Source: Schistosoma mansoni (Eukaryota; Platyhelminthes; Trematoda; Strigeidida; Schistosomatidae). Taken from it: a stretch of 64,000 nucleotides of DNA. The translations under genes were made by a program, and so were the position numbers. Shown here piece by piece: positions 46,251 through 56,307 of this stretch (its first letter is position 1; every line of letters starts with the position of its first letter). Below the pieces are notes generated by a model. It did not search any database. It worked only from the letters and a program-made list of their open reading frames with translations, and was not told the DNA's origin. The stretch spans positions 3,864,458 to 3,928,457 of the forward strand of contig NC_031502.1 of NCBI RefSeq assembly GCF_000237925.1. Direction: 5' to 3'.

Positions 46251-46838
46251 TCATTTTATACCTGGTCTAAAACCATTACCACCAACAGGGTATTCAAGGC
46301 ATTCGAAACTAGATACACAAAATGAATACTTATTTGGATTCAATGTAATACTCTTCTCAATTAAACGACGCAGTAAAGTAATAAGTCTCTGGTCATGAAC
46401 TACTTTATCAGTACCATGAACGATGATATCGTCTTGATAAACTTCAACACCTTCAAGATCACTGACTACTTTATTCATGACTTCATGAAATATGGCTGGA
46501 GAATAACTTAGACCAAACAAAAGGAAGTTGTATTTGAACAGACCAAAATGAGTATTAGTTGTTGTTAAAACTGTTAAAGATTGATCAAAAGGGATTTGAA
46601 GATAAACATCTTTTAAGTTAACTTTGGAAAACACTATAGAACCATGAAGTCTATTTAGAATATCTTCAGCCTCTACTGTTGTGTATGTTTGCTTCGACGA
46701 ACAGGAGTTCAGTGTTAATCTATAATCACCACATATTCTTGGGGTCTTGCCATCCGACTTCAATGGCGCAACAATAGGAGTACCGCATGCTGAAAACTGA
46801 ATCGGTTTAATTATACCTTTTGCACACAAATCGTTCAA
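46251..46838 (-). pseudogene. Reverse transcriptase of the third LTR element
   Basis: GIIKPIQFSACGTPIVAPLK, RICGDYRLTLN, FGLSYSPAIFHEVMNKV and VYQDDIIVHG; the active-site box is YQDD. RNase H downstream is recognisable only in pieces. Confidence 0.82.
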
Positions 46839-47030
46839 TGTCTTATGTACTGCTTCTGGGAGACCATAAGGAATAATTAGTCTTTTGAAAAAGACTGGAT
46901 CACCCTATACTTGAGGTTTGATAGGATGAATTTTCATACCTCCACTACACTTAGCACAAGCAGCTATCAAATATTTAAGTAAAGCATCAAAATTTTATGT
47001 AGAAACTAGTAAAGACAATCCCACTTTAAG

Positions 47031-47264
47031 TCATTTCAGATTTTTCGATTCCAGTATTGACAGTCCTGTTTCGCTGACTAAAAATGCACTAGGTATATAT
47101 GTAGAATTATTATCTCCTATTAGCAATTCACAGCATCCTCGTATTGGCAGTCTGTGTCCAGTAATCCCCAATATGGAGACTTCAGTGGGTCTTCCCACAA
47201 CAGTAGGATCTAAAGGTTTCAAGTTCTTGAATGAAATAATGGACTCTATACTACCTGTGTCCAC
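47031..47264 (-). pseudogene. Retropepsin of the third LTR element
   Basis: MDTGSIESIISFKNL with the DTG(S) active site, then PIRGCCELLIG. Split from gag and RT by stops. Confidence 0.7.
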
Positions 47265-48699
47265 AACAAAGTCATGAAACTAAACAAGGAATGTGTATAT
47301 GAATATGAACATTACCTTTCGAAACGGTGGATAAAGATAAGTGATCATTAGAAACAGCCGAATTATTGGGATCTTAATTACAAGACTTAGTGGTAATTGA
47401 AGCAAAGTGAACAGTAGTTTTGCATACTGACTGAATATGTCCTATCTTGCTTTGCAGTTCCTTGTTGAATCACGTTTCATATTTCCACGAGAATAGAAAT
47501 AAAGATTAAATGAACGCAAGTTTGATCCACCCTGAGATTGTATCTCATCAAGACGACTGAGCGAAGTATTAGAAATTTTCAGCTCTTTTTCCAGACTCGG
47601 TATGTTAGTTCCCACAATTAATCCATCTGTCAGATGTACATGAAGTTGATCACCAAAATTGCATTTGGCAGCTTGTCTTTGCAATTCAAGGATGAATTCC
47701 CTAACCTTCTGGTTATTCTGACGGATCGTCTTATGAAATTTTGATCTCTCACGACGTTCAAAACTGGTGCACTTTACATTATTTAATAGTAGTTCCTTGA
47801 GAGTTGTATAAGGGAGTAAGATAGGCTATTCAGGGTATGCCTAAGTTTTTAGTAAACTGTAGGCTTCTTGACCGATGAATGTAAGAAAATGTGCCACAAT
47901 TTTATCACCCTTCACATCTTACTTGGTCATGCTCCATATCTCAAACTTTTCAAAATAATCCTCAAAAGCTTCAGAATTGTTTTATTGCAGGCTCCATCGC
48001 GACGTCAATGTAATATTTAAGAGAATTTGAATTATAGTATAAACTAGCAGCCTCAGCAATAAAACAATTTAACCAAGAAGTATTAGATGATCATGAACAA
48101 ATACACTGTATTTGGAACTTCAAATCAAAACAGTCATCAATTTAAAGGAGTCATTGATTCAATCAAACACCACACTATGTTACCATATATCAAATGAATA
48201 ATTTGATTGTAAATCCGAATCCCAGGGTTATAATTACAACATCATGAAACTTTACCAGCCTCTGGTATAAGCTACCGTTGATCCGTTTTGATATCAGAAA
48301 GAACATCGAGGTCATAAATCAGGTAATATGCTAGCAACATTTTTCCCATTGTCTTAAAATGAATGCTTGTGTAATGTAAATTACAGGTCTTTATTTCCGC
48401 TATCAGTAGAACTATTATAGACATATTGAAAACACCTGTCAGACGTTGAAAGCTTAATGTGTGAGTTGAACATGTTCTTTTGAATACTTAACTTCTGATT
48501 TTCGGTTCCAACAAGTAAAGGAATTCTGTTTTTAACTTCACAGTAACTCGAGTGCCTAGATCTGATAAATAATGAAGGTAATTATGCCAAGAAAGATAGC
48601 GTATTGTCACTTGGTCCTTGTTTATTCGATCATATATATTGATCGGTGGTTGCTGGTTATTAACATTTTGCAAAGTGCAGAGTAAAACGCTTAGTGACC

Positions 48700-50925
48700 A
48701 TGTGCTATTCATCGTTCGTTGACTGTGCAAAATGAAACTAAAATCATCCTGTATAAAGCCTGCGTAAGACCCATCATCGAATACTGCTCGTTCTTATTTT
48801 CCAACCTACGCCTATCTGATATACTTAAGGTGGAAGGAATACAGCGAGACTTCACTCGCAAAATACTTAAGAACGACCAACTCACTGACTACAAATCCAG
48901 ATGCCATATCTTAGGACTAGAACCCCTCTGGAAAAGAAGGCTTAGGTCTAACTTAATTCTTTATTTCAAACTCCTTAAAAACCTTACTTATTCCACATGT
49001 AATATAGCTCTCTACCAAGACTCACATGGATACAACCTTCGAGACAAAGTATCCACAGTCAAAATTGAAAAACACAGATCAAAAACACGTGAAAACTTCT
49101 TCCTTATCAAGTACGCATTGATATGGAACAGTCTGCCTTCTGAAGTACGCATGGCAGACAAATTACATACGTTTACAAGACTCATTGATCAAGCCCTCAC
49201 CTGCATAGATCTGGTGCAAACAAACACATCCACGTCCCACACAGACATCATAGGCTCTCTACATATATAGACTGAATCGCCTTATTTCCCTACCTTGTAG
49301 TTGTATTAGGTGCTTTCCCCTCACTAATTCTTTTCAATTGAAGTAGACAGGCAACTCACTGGACCTATCAATACTCGGTCGCTAAACGACGCTTATAAAT
49401 ACCCTAAAACATCAGAAGAAACGCACAATCGACTGCCTACTGCCAGTGGTCGTACAACCACAGAACCTGTCACCCATCAACCGGTTAGCATAGAACAAAA
49501 CAACCTCAGCGCGAATTTAGTGTGAGTTACTTCTTGTCTATTTATCAGCTTTTTACTCATCTGTACACTATCTTGCCTTGCCATTAATATTATTTCACCA
49601 CTCGTTATCTTACCTTATCTGTAACTAATATAAATCTCCACTTTTCCGCCTACTATGGTAAACAAATATCCTACACTATACCCTTCCTAATGCCTATACT
49701 CCGATTCGTAACCTACACTTTACTATATAGTCAATAAAAACATTGCATCGAAGCCTTACCCACAGTCCACAATTTGTAACTGTCTGATAAGCTTGTAACA
49801 TGGTACTTATAGAAATAGTGTTTTCCAACAGGATGTGAAACACAGAGCATTGTGTGAGGTATGATATGTATCCAAAAAATAAGCGTAAATGAGCCTAACA
49901 TCACAAAAGGAGGGAGGGTGGAGTTACTGACCAGCAAGCACTGATGGTGAGGGCGATGATTTCAATCCACCCGTGTTTGTGGAGCAGAACATTTTGTTTG
50001 TATCAGGCTCTTTGTGGATGAGAACAAGTCAATAGATCTGTGATATTGAGATTGTTCTCCTACACTCACCATTCAGACTCATGTTTCTAATTTTTGTGCT
50101 GGATTAACTATTCTACCAAGACAACCTTTAACATGCTGACTCGGACTTTTACATGAAAACTATGTGGCAGGCATCGGATGATGAAAAAGAAAAAAACTGA
50201 CTGTAAAGGATATGGTTGCTATTTTACTCAACACTCTACTCTCTATATGCACTCTCTGTTCTTCCTCATTCCAACCTTGACTTCCCTCCTTCATTGGAAC
50301 CTACTCCACCTTGATAAATATCACAACTCATTGTTCTTTATTACTGCCTTCTCTCCTCTGGAGCCCCTAATCGCAGTTCACTCTTGCAACATGAGCTAGT
50401 ATCAATTTAATCTAATAATTTATCATACCTCCATCTGTTCCACTAATAAATGTTAAGCATTGGTTATAGTTCATATCCAAATGCCTTGCTGCTCCTCGGT
50501 TTCTCTTCAGAATTTTGCTCTGAGGGTGAAGCTATGTAACTTCTGACATCTGGAACAAGCTCGACGAACGCGCTTTCCCAAGGTCATAGCTCGAACCAGG
50601 CGCTCCACAAGCCTACTTTATAACAACAATAAACTTAAAAAGCTGCATTACATAAATACTTAGCACGACCGAAACCCTATTACACTTTTTGTCGAGATTG
50701 GATCTGGTATGTAACGTGGACGCTATGCCCCTTTGGAATCTATTCTTATGAAAACACATTATATCTGAACGAATGAACTGCTATCAACTTTTATAGATTA
50801 TAATTACTAAACAACCTTGCTTGGGATGCATACTGTGAACCAGTATATGTTGTAAATTGTAGATCATGCCTGTAAAAATGGCGTGTACCTGCTATTGCAG
50901 AAATATATTATTATTATTATTGTTA
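48700..50925 (+). mobile_element. CR1-like non-LTR retrotransposon (SR1-like), 3' part
   Basis: 48719-49270 encodes the ORF2 C-terminus (ILYKACVRPIIEYCSFLFSNL, GIQRDFTRKILKNDQL, HGYNLRDKVSTVKIEKHRS, WNSLPSEVR). The 3' end at 50825-50925 ('gtaaaaatggcgtgtacctgc..ttgcagaaatata' followed by (ATT)n) is typical of CR1-like elements. In between, 49640-50690 is R2 copy 2. Everything upstream of the RT thumb region is missing. Confidence 0.8.
49640..50690 (+). repeat. Dispersed repeat R2, copy 2
   Basis: Homologous to 760-1925 along its length. It is either a long 3' UTR of the CR1-like LINE or a separate element inserted in it. Confidence 0.55.
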
Positions 50926-51869
50926 TATCCTGACTTTTGGGTCTGTTGGATAAAACAAATGATTGTTAGTACGGTTTTTCACTACTGCTTTTGGTTCTAG
51001 GGAGACCGGATAGACTCAACATTTCCAAACTTCATTATTTCCGTTCAACCACGGCAAAGATATAGAAAGAGATTATCTAGTAAATATACAGGTTACTAAT
51101 TTGAACCAAAATATCCCATGTCATCTGACCTGGATTCATAATTAATAAGAAACTGTCAGCTTTACTGCTCGTATCTCTGTTTTTGAAAATGAATGGCATG
51201 GAGCACCTCGGTTGATAATGGTGACGTGCCCCACTAGTTGGATTTGGAAGTTGAAATTTGTAAGCGCTTTCTCCTGAACCTCTCACTTTTTATCAAATTA
51301 TTTAGTGATGTACTCACGGTAGAGCCAGTGAAATTTCACTGGACCTTAGCTAATTCATTTAGTTGTCGAAACAGCTCACCGGTCGTCATTAAATTAAGAG
51401 GCAACCAACACTCATTAATTAATCACCAGCCACAGGCTGGTTCATGCTGTTGTGGTCGCAATCTCTTCCTTGTACCTACTGTAGTGATGTCCTTTGTGTT
51501 ATAAGGTCTTCAGTGAGTCCATAGTACTTTGATACGAAGAAAGGCTAATCCACATAGGTAATGACCGCGAGGTGTGACTTCTAAGTTAACTGGTTGATCA
51601 CACATTTCTTGGGCAACTCGAGTATGCCCCTACTCATTCGACACGGATTATCTACGTCAGTGATCTGCAGCAATTCGGAAAACTCTTCCGGTCTCCCACA
51701 TTGTCCGGACGTCTCATGTACCTATAAAAATTAGTGCTCTGTTTGTTAGAAGATGCATCGGCCTCATGAATTCCGAAGGAACTCGGCTTTCATTATGAGG
51801 CGTCATAATTATTTCTTCAACGCCCAGTACAGAGTTTAAATGGTTTGAATAATTTTTTCTGGTTAGCGT
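50926..51869. other. Intergenic sequence, nothing recognised
   Basis: Mixed-composition DNA with ORFs such as 51238-51504 that show no known domain. Parts are less AT-rich than the surroundings and may be old repeat. Confidence 0.35.
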
Positions 51870-51995
51870 TTTTCTAGCGAGTTGGTTTTCTAGGGGATGG
51901 GGTCGCTAACCCCATATCCAACCCTCCTCCTTTATCCGGGCTTGGGACCAGCAGTAGTCCCCGGAGAAGCTACAGGCGGAGTGACGTCAGTGATC
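51870..51995 (+). repeat. GC-rich dispersed LINE 5' fragment (possible)
   Basis: 'gcgagttggttttctaggg', 'ggtcgctaacccca' and 'cctcctcctttatccgggc' look like the 5' region of SR3/Perere-3-type LINEs as I remember them. There is no second copy in this window to compare, so the assignment rests on memory. Confidence 0.35.
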
Positions 51996-52675
51996 TACAT
52001 CTCCATTATCTTTCATATTAAGATGATAACTCTCGACATGAGTATGTGAGTAGAAAGAAGTAAATTGGCCTATACTAGTGAATCAGTATTTTTCGATATA
52101 ACCATATTCCCCAGAATAATTGTGAATCTCAACCTTTGCGTCACAAAAGTACATGGCGACTAGTGGTAACGCAGTTCATCGCTAAACACTATACGGTACA
52201 AAATATCACTCTACAGACTTAGAAGTTTTTCACTAGGATACATGATTACTTTTTCAAAATGAAAGTCTTTAATCTGCGAAATACATTTCCTGACTGAATA
52301 ACCATGATATATTTTGATACTTCCTTTGAAGAGAGGCCTGAGAACCACATTGGAATCGTATGTATTGAATGAGTTTTTCCTTTTGGCTTTGATTTTATTA
52401 GGGAAAAATTTATAATTTCTGCCATCCTTTTCAACAAAAATGAAAATGAAGGCGATTCTACTTAATATCAAGGAACCATCTTTTATAGCTCAGAAATGTA
52501 TTAACGAATAAAGAGTCAGCTATTATGCTCAGCAATGTTTAAGGTTTAAGCCGACCTTTTGAATAGGAGGTTTTATTAACGGGATAATGATACTGTACTG
52601 TATTTGAATGCTGCAAAATCAATGTTATAAGCAAACTGATGAGAATGGCTAGGCTAGATATCTAATGTTTCTCTA

Positions 52676-53965
52676 TTGTTTATTGAAAGCTTATGGCCTT
52701 TAAAGATAGGGGGGCTAAGCGCGCCTAACGTTTTTGCTATTGTAAGTAGCTGTTCGGGCCAACTGTACGCCTTACACTTGTTTTTGGCTTTATTATATTG
52801 TGTGTTGTTGTGTCAGTTATTCATATTTAACTCACATGTGGCCTTTCATTTGATTATCCATGGACGTTTTGGCCAAAAATATTCCATACGACGGTTGCTT
52901 ACAATAGCTGCATTGATTTAAGTTTTTCATCACTGTAACGACCGAAGAATATATTGAATGATGTGTCTTGCAAATCTCGATTCACCTGCAAAATGACGGA
53001 CTATTTGCATCACCTGAATCATTATGGTTGAACCACTGACCACATCCCTGTCGTATATATATATATACGACATATATATATATATATCTTGTACCACTAG
53101 GCCGGTTGACCGGTCGGTGAGATGTAAACATATTGGTCTAGTGGCTTGTCCCCCAAGAGTAACACTCACGTCCATTTTAGTTTAACTAGAAGGCTTACTC
53201 TTAAACAGGAAGCCGTAGCGCATCTGACCATACCCAGGTGGCAAACCGTGCATGCAGTCGTGGTGCATTACTGTATTCATTCACAGTTTCTCAGTGTATA
53301 TCGCTTCATGAGCATGATTTCCGAAATTACATAAATTTAGGCGTAAACCGTGTCCATACATCGTCAAGTACTTATCGCCCGGTATTTTCTTCCATACCAT
53401 ATGGCAACTCCATCGAAGTTACTTTCCACAATCCTGTGTTGATTGGCGTATTCTTCTAATAAGATAGCATTCTGACTGATGCACTCAGTAACCAATGGAG
53501 ATCCTTTTGTAACGTTTTATCCGTTTGTTAATAAACATGCGAAAATCGATGCATTTAAGGATGTTTCTAAATCCTACGATATTTGAAAGCAAGAAATTTT
53601 CGCAGATTGGACACAAGCGAAATTTCATGTTTCTGACGTTAAGATTCGGCATTAGTTATTATGTCGCAATTGGGAATGGTATTCTCGTTATTTGGGCAAT
53701 CAATTTAAACATGTTGACTCTGTGGCCGCAGTTCCTTCTCAATAATCAGTTACTATAGCTGGTTCATTTCGGGATTATGGGATTTTCAACTTTTTACTTC
53801 TGTTTAATTTCGCTTGATTTAATGGGGTCTCCAGATCCTTTTTGTTTAGAATTTACTTCACAAGGTGGTTGTATTCATCTAATATTAGCTCCAACTATCT
53901 TACATGCTGCAATGGGTTGGGGTGTTCTTTTCTTCCTCAAAGCACGTGATTTTCACCACACTTGA
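52676..53965 (+). pseudogene. APH-1-like (gamma-secretase subunit) candidate, interrupted
   Basis: Two hydrophobic pieces lie in the order of an APH-1 protein. 52676-52921 contains a pattern (PNVFAIVSSCSGQLYALHL) that lines up with the first membrane helices of APH-1 (P...A...F..A..PLR). 53525-53965 contains RFGISYYVAIGNGILVIWAI and ILHAAMGWGVLFFLKA, resembling the helix 4 glycine motif and the LH..WGV.FF of helix 5. An in-frame TAG at 53756 splits the second piece, and the middle (53130-53340) is hard to read, so this is either several small exons or a broken copy. The match is by eye and short; a chance hydrophobic frame is possible. Confidence 0.33.
53048..53090. repeat. (TA)n microsatellite with palindromic arms
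   Basis: cgtatatatatatatacg followed by a second (TA)n run to 53088; self-complementary. Confidence 0.8.
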
Positions 53966-53984
53966 GGTGTACTTCATACTCAGC

Positions 53985-54115
53985 TTTATTTATTTATTTA
54001 AACACATAAATATTGGTACAAGGAGACACCAGATAAATATGCGCCTCGCAAATCTCATTCGATTTGTGTGAGGGCTGTGATACTGCCCAGGTGCCCAGAC
54101 TGAAGCAGGCATACT
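53985..54115 (-). repeat. R1 repeat 3' end fragment
   Basis: Starts at TTTATTTATTTAAACACATAAATA and reaches 'gtgagggctgtgatactgccc'. Inserted just after the APH-1-like frame. Confidence 0.78.
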
Positions 54116-54956
54116 CAGCTTTAACCATTAATGTTCGAAATCATCAGATAAAACTCCCATTCAATCAAACGACCAACCGTTTGCTGAAAGATATCATTAT
54201 ATAAAGACCAAGTGCTAACGAAAATGTTCCTGTAAATAATTTCTGTCACTCGTATGGACGGAAGTTATAAAAGGATTAGTTGACCATTATTTGGTGTACA
54301 GCGCTCATATTCTCTTACAACACTTGCTAAACTGAGTTTAAAAAAAGACATTTTTCAATACATTCTGTTATCAGTAATCACAATGCTTCTCTAACTAGTT
54401 TCTATCGGTTTATATTTCAATGGATATGACAGATTTTCACTGGAATTGTGTTTAAGTCTTATTCAAGGAGTGATTTTTACCGTTTTCTGTTGCTCGTAAG
54501 ATAAACACTGGATCCAAACATTTATTGTATTGTATTTACATACATTTCTATCATTTTACGTACATCTTACATGTTAAGTAAGACCAGTCTTACTATACAG
54601 TCCATTCTTTATATTTTTTGTACTGTGATTTGAGAGATATAATCACATCAGTTTTTAGTAAGCTCATACGCACCTGCTGCCTCAAATGGTGTGCTGGTTG
54701 CCCCAAAACCATAAACTCAGGTGTAATTCAAGAAGAAACCATGTATTTGTATTCAGTGTGTGAGTATAGCTCATTGGTTTGATTTACGATACTGAATTCT
54801 ACTCCTGTGCGCTTGGTTAGATTACCACTATCGTTCTTCATGATTTCCTAAATGAGTTTGTGGCTACTGTAAATGATTTCCACTGTTATACATTTTTGTA
54901 GAAATAAAGGTATCTGAGTGATATATTAATTATTTTTAATACTAAAGATTCCCATT
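54116..54956. other. Intergenic sequence
   Basis: AT-rich; no gene. A tRNA-like phrase ('gagtatagctcattggtttgat' near 54760 with 'attctactcctgtgcgc' near 54795) may be another old pol III SINE head. Confidence 0.35.
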
Positions 54957-55560
54957 GTGAAAATTAGAACAATACATGTAAGCGAACAATTGTTGTCAAT
55001 TAGATCGTCATCGGGCTTTACTCTAATATACATGAATATTTATACGAAAATGTTAGACCAATCAAGGCTATTTGAGTCAATAATCACAATGAAATCGAAT
55101 ACGTCACCGAGCATAATAGATAAAAGTACAAGACAGGTGTACTGATAGTAGTAAGAATATTAAATTACGATAACAAGTCTTATCAACAGTTAAACATTGG
55201 ATACGTGGGTAAATAGACTTAGAATAGTGATCACAAAACATTAAAATCATTACGTAATAAGAAGTATGCAAATAATTAGATAGTGAAGAATACAAACGGA
55301 AAGAGGCGGAAAATTACAAACAAATGATAACAAAATTAAAAATAAGATTTAAAATTATAATAACAGTACACCTGTCCTCCCACTATCAACTTGTACTTTT
55401 ACCTATTATGCTCGGTGACGTGATTATTGACTCAAATGGCCTTGATTGGTCTAACATTTTCGTATAAATATTCATGTATATTAAAGTAAAGCCTGATGAC
55501 GATCTAATTGACAACAATTGTTCGCTTACATGTGCTGTTCTAATTTTTTCACACAGCTTT
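54957..55560. repeat. Foldback element with about 190 bp inverted arms
   Basis: Left arm 54957-55147 and right arm about 55369-55560 are reverse complements at most positions (a short run in the left arm, 'aatgaaatcgaatac', is missing on the right). Outer ends read GTGAAAATTAGAACA and, on the other strand, GTGTGAAAAAATTAGAACA. The centre of about 220 bp has no ORF of note. The ORFs 54957-55145 (+) and 55386-55568 (-) are the same chance frame on the two arms. Confidence 0.85.
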
Positions 55561-55680
55561 AAGTTCATAAGATCACAATAACCATCGTTTCCCGTTTTTC
55601 GGAATACTTTGGAAGTGTTGGGGGACTTTGGATGTGTGAAATATCATTTATGTCCCATACGTGTTTTGTGGTAATATATC

Positions 55681-56207
55681 TTTTATTTATTTATTTAAAC
55701 ATAAATATTGGTACAAAGTGGCACCAGGTATATATGCGCCACACAAATCTCATTTGATTTGTGTGAGGGTTGTAATACTGCCCAAGTGCCTAAACTAAAA
55801 CAGGTGGTTTTCTTAGGTGACCACACCCCGAGCCTTTGACCTAAAGACCTGATCCATAAGGCAGTGGAGCATCGTGAGGAGATGCAGTCCCATGGTAGCC
55901 GGTGACCGACAGTTGGTTCATACGCCATTTGTTCCTTCAGGATACTGGAGCCCATGTGCACCATTGGTTTGGAACCAGGGTTTTCCAACTCCCCTAGATG
56001 GACTTCCCATGTCCACTAACCCGGTTAAAGCGCCGGACATTCGCTTTTCGTCCTCTCAATTTCGTAAACAACAGTAATGCTGTGAGAAGTCAGTGAGTAG
56101 GACTTCCATGGCAGAGGCTATATACGCGTGGCGATGTGAGATGATTCCGAGAGGGAGCGGACTCTTCCCACCCTCGACCGTACCAGGGCATTTGGGGGCG
56201 ATATATC
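55681..56207 (-). repeat. R1 repeat, copy 6 (full length)
   Basis: The best complete copy, about 527 bp: 3' end TTTATTTATTTATTTAAACA at the left, 5' end 'ccagggcatttgggggcg' at the right. It carries 'ggtttggaaccagg' (B-box-like on the minus strand, GGTTCCAAACC). It lies directly upstream of the FERM gene. Confidence 0.8.
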
Positions 56208-56307
56208 TTTTGCGTATTCATTATTCAGTTGTCTATAATTAATCTCAATGATCCCTTATAGTGTAAGTGCAGTGTTTCTAATGGCTCGTGATTGATTTTT
56301 GTTCCAG

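Larger units (their letters stand above)
44254..48174 (-). mobile_element. Third LTR retrotransposon (Ty3/gypsy, Mag-like), decayed
   Basis: LTR-like ends 44254-44415 and 48009-48174 share 'gagaatttgaattata' to 'accaca' at roughly 80-85% by eye and start or end in TG/CA. On the minus strand: gag fragment 47684-47442, protease with DTGS (47264-47031), RT 46838-46251 (FSKVNLKDVYLQIPF, active-site box YQDD), degraded RNase H about 46080-45600, integrase zinc finger 45352-45149 (CEKCHRLKC) and core 45066-44479 (TDAGSHF, NGEAENFVRTVK). It has several stops and frame breaks. The LTR divergence makes it much older than the nested pair. Confidence 0.82.

Noticed and set aside
54760-54815. tRNA gene candidate
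   Set aside because: Weak A- and B-box-like phrases but no cloverleaf by eye; listed only as a possible old SINE head.
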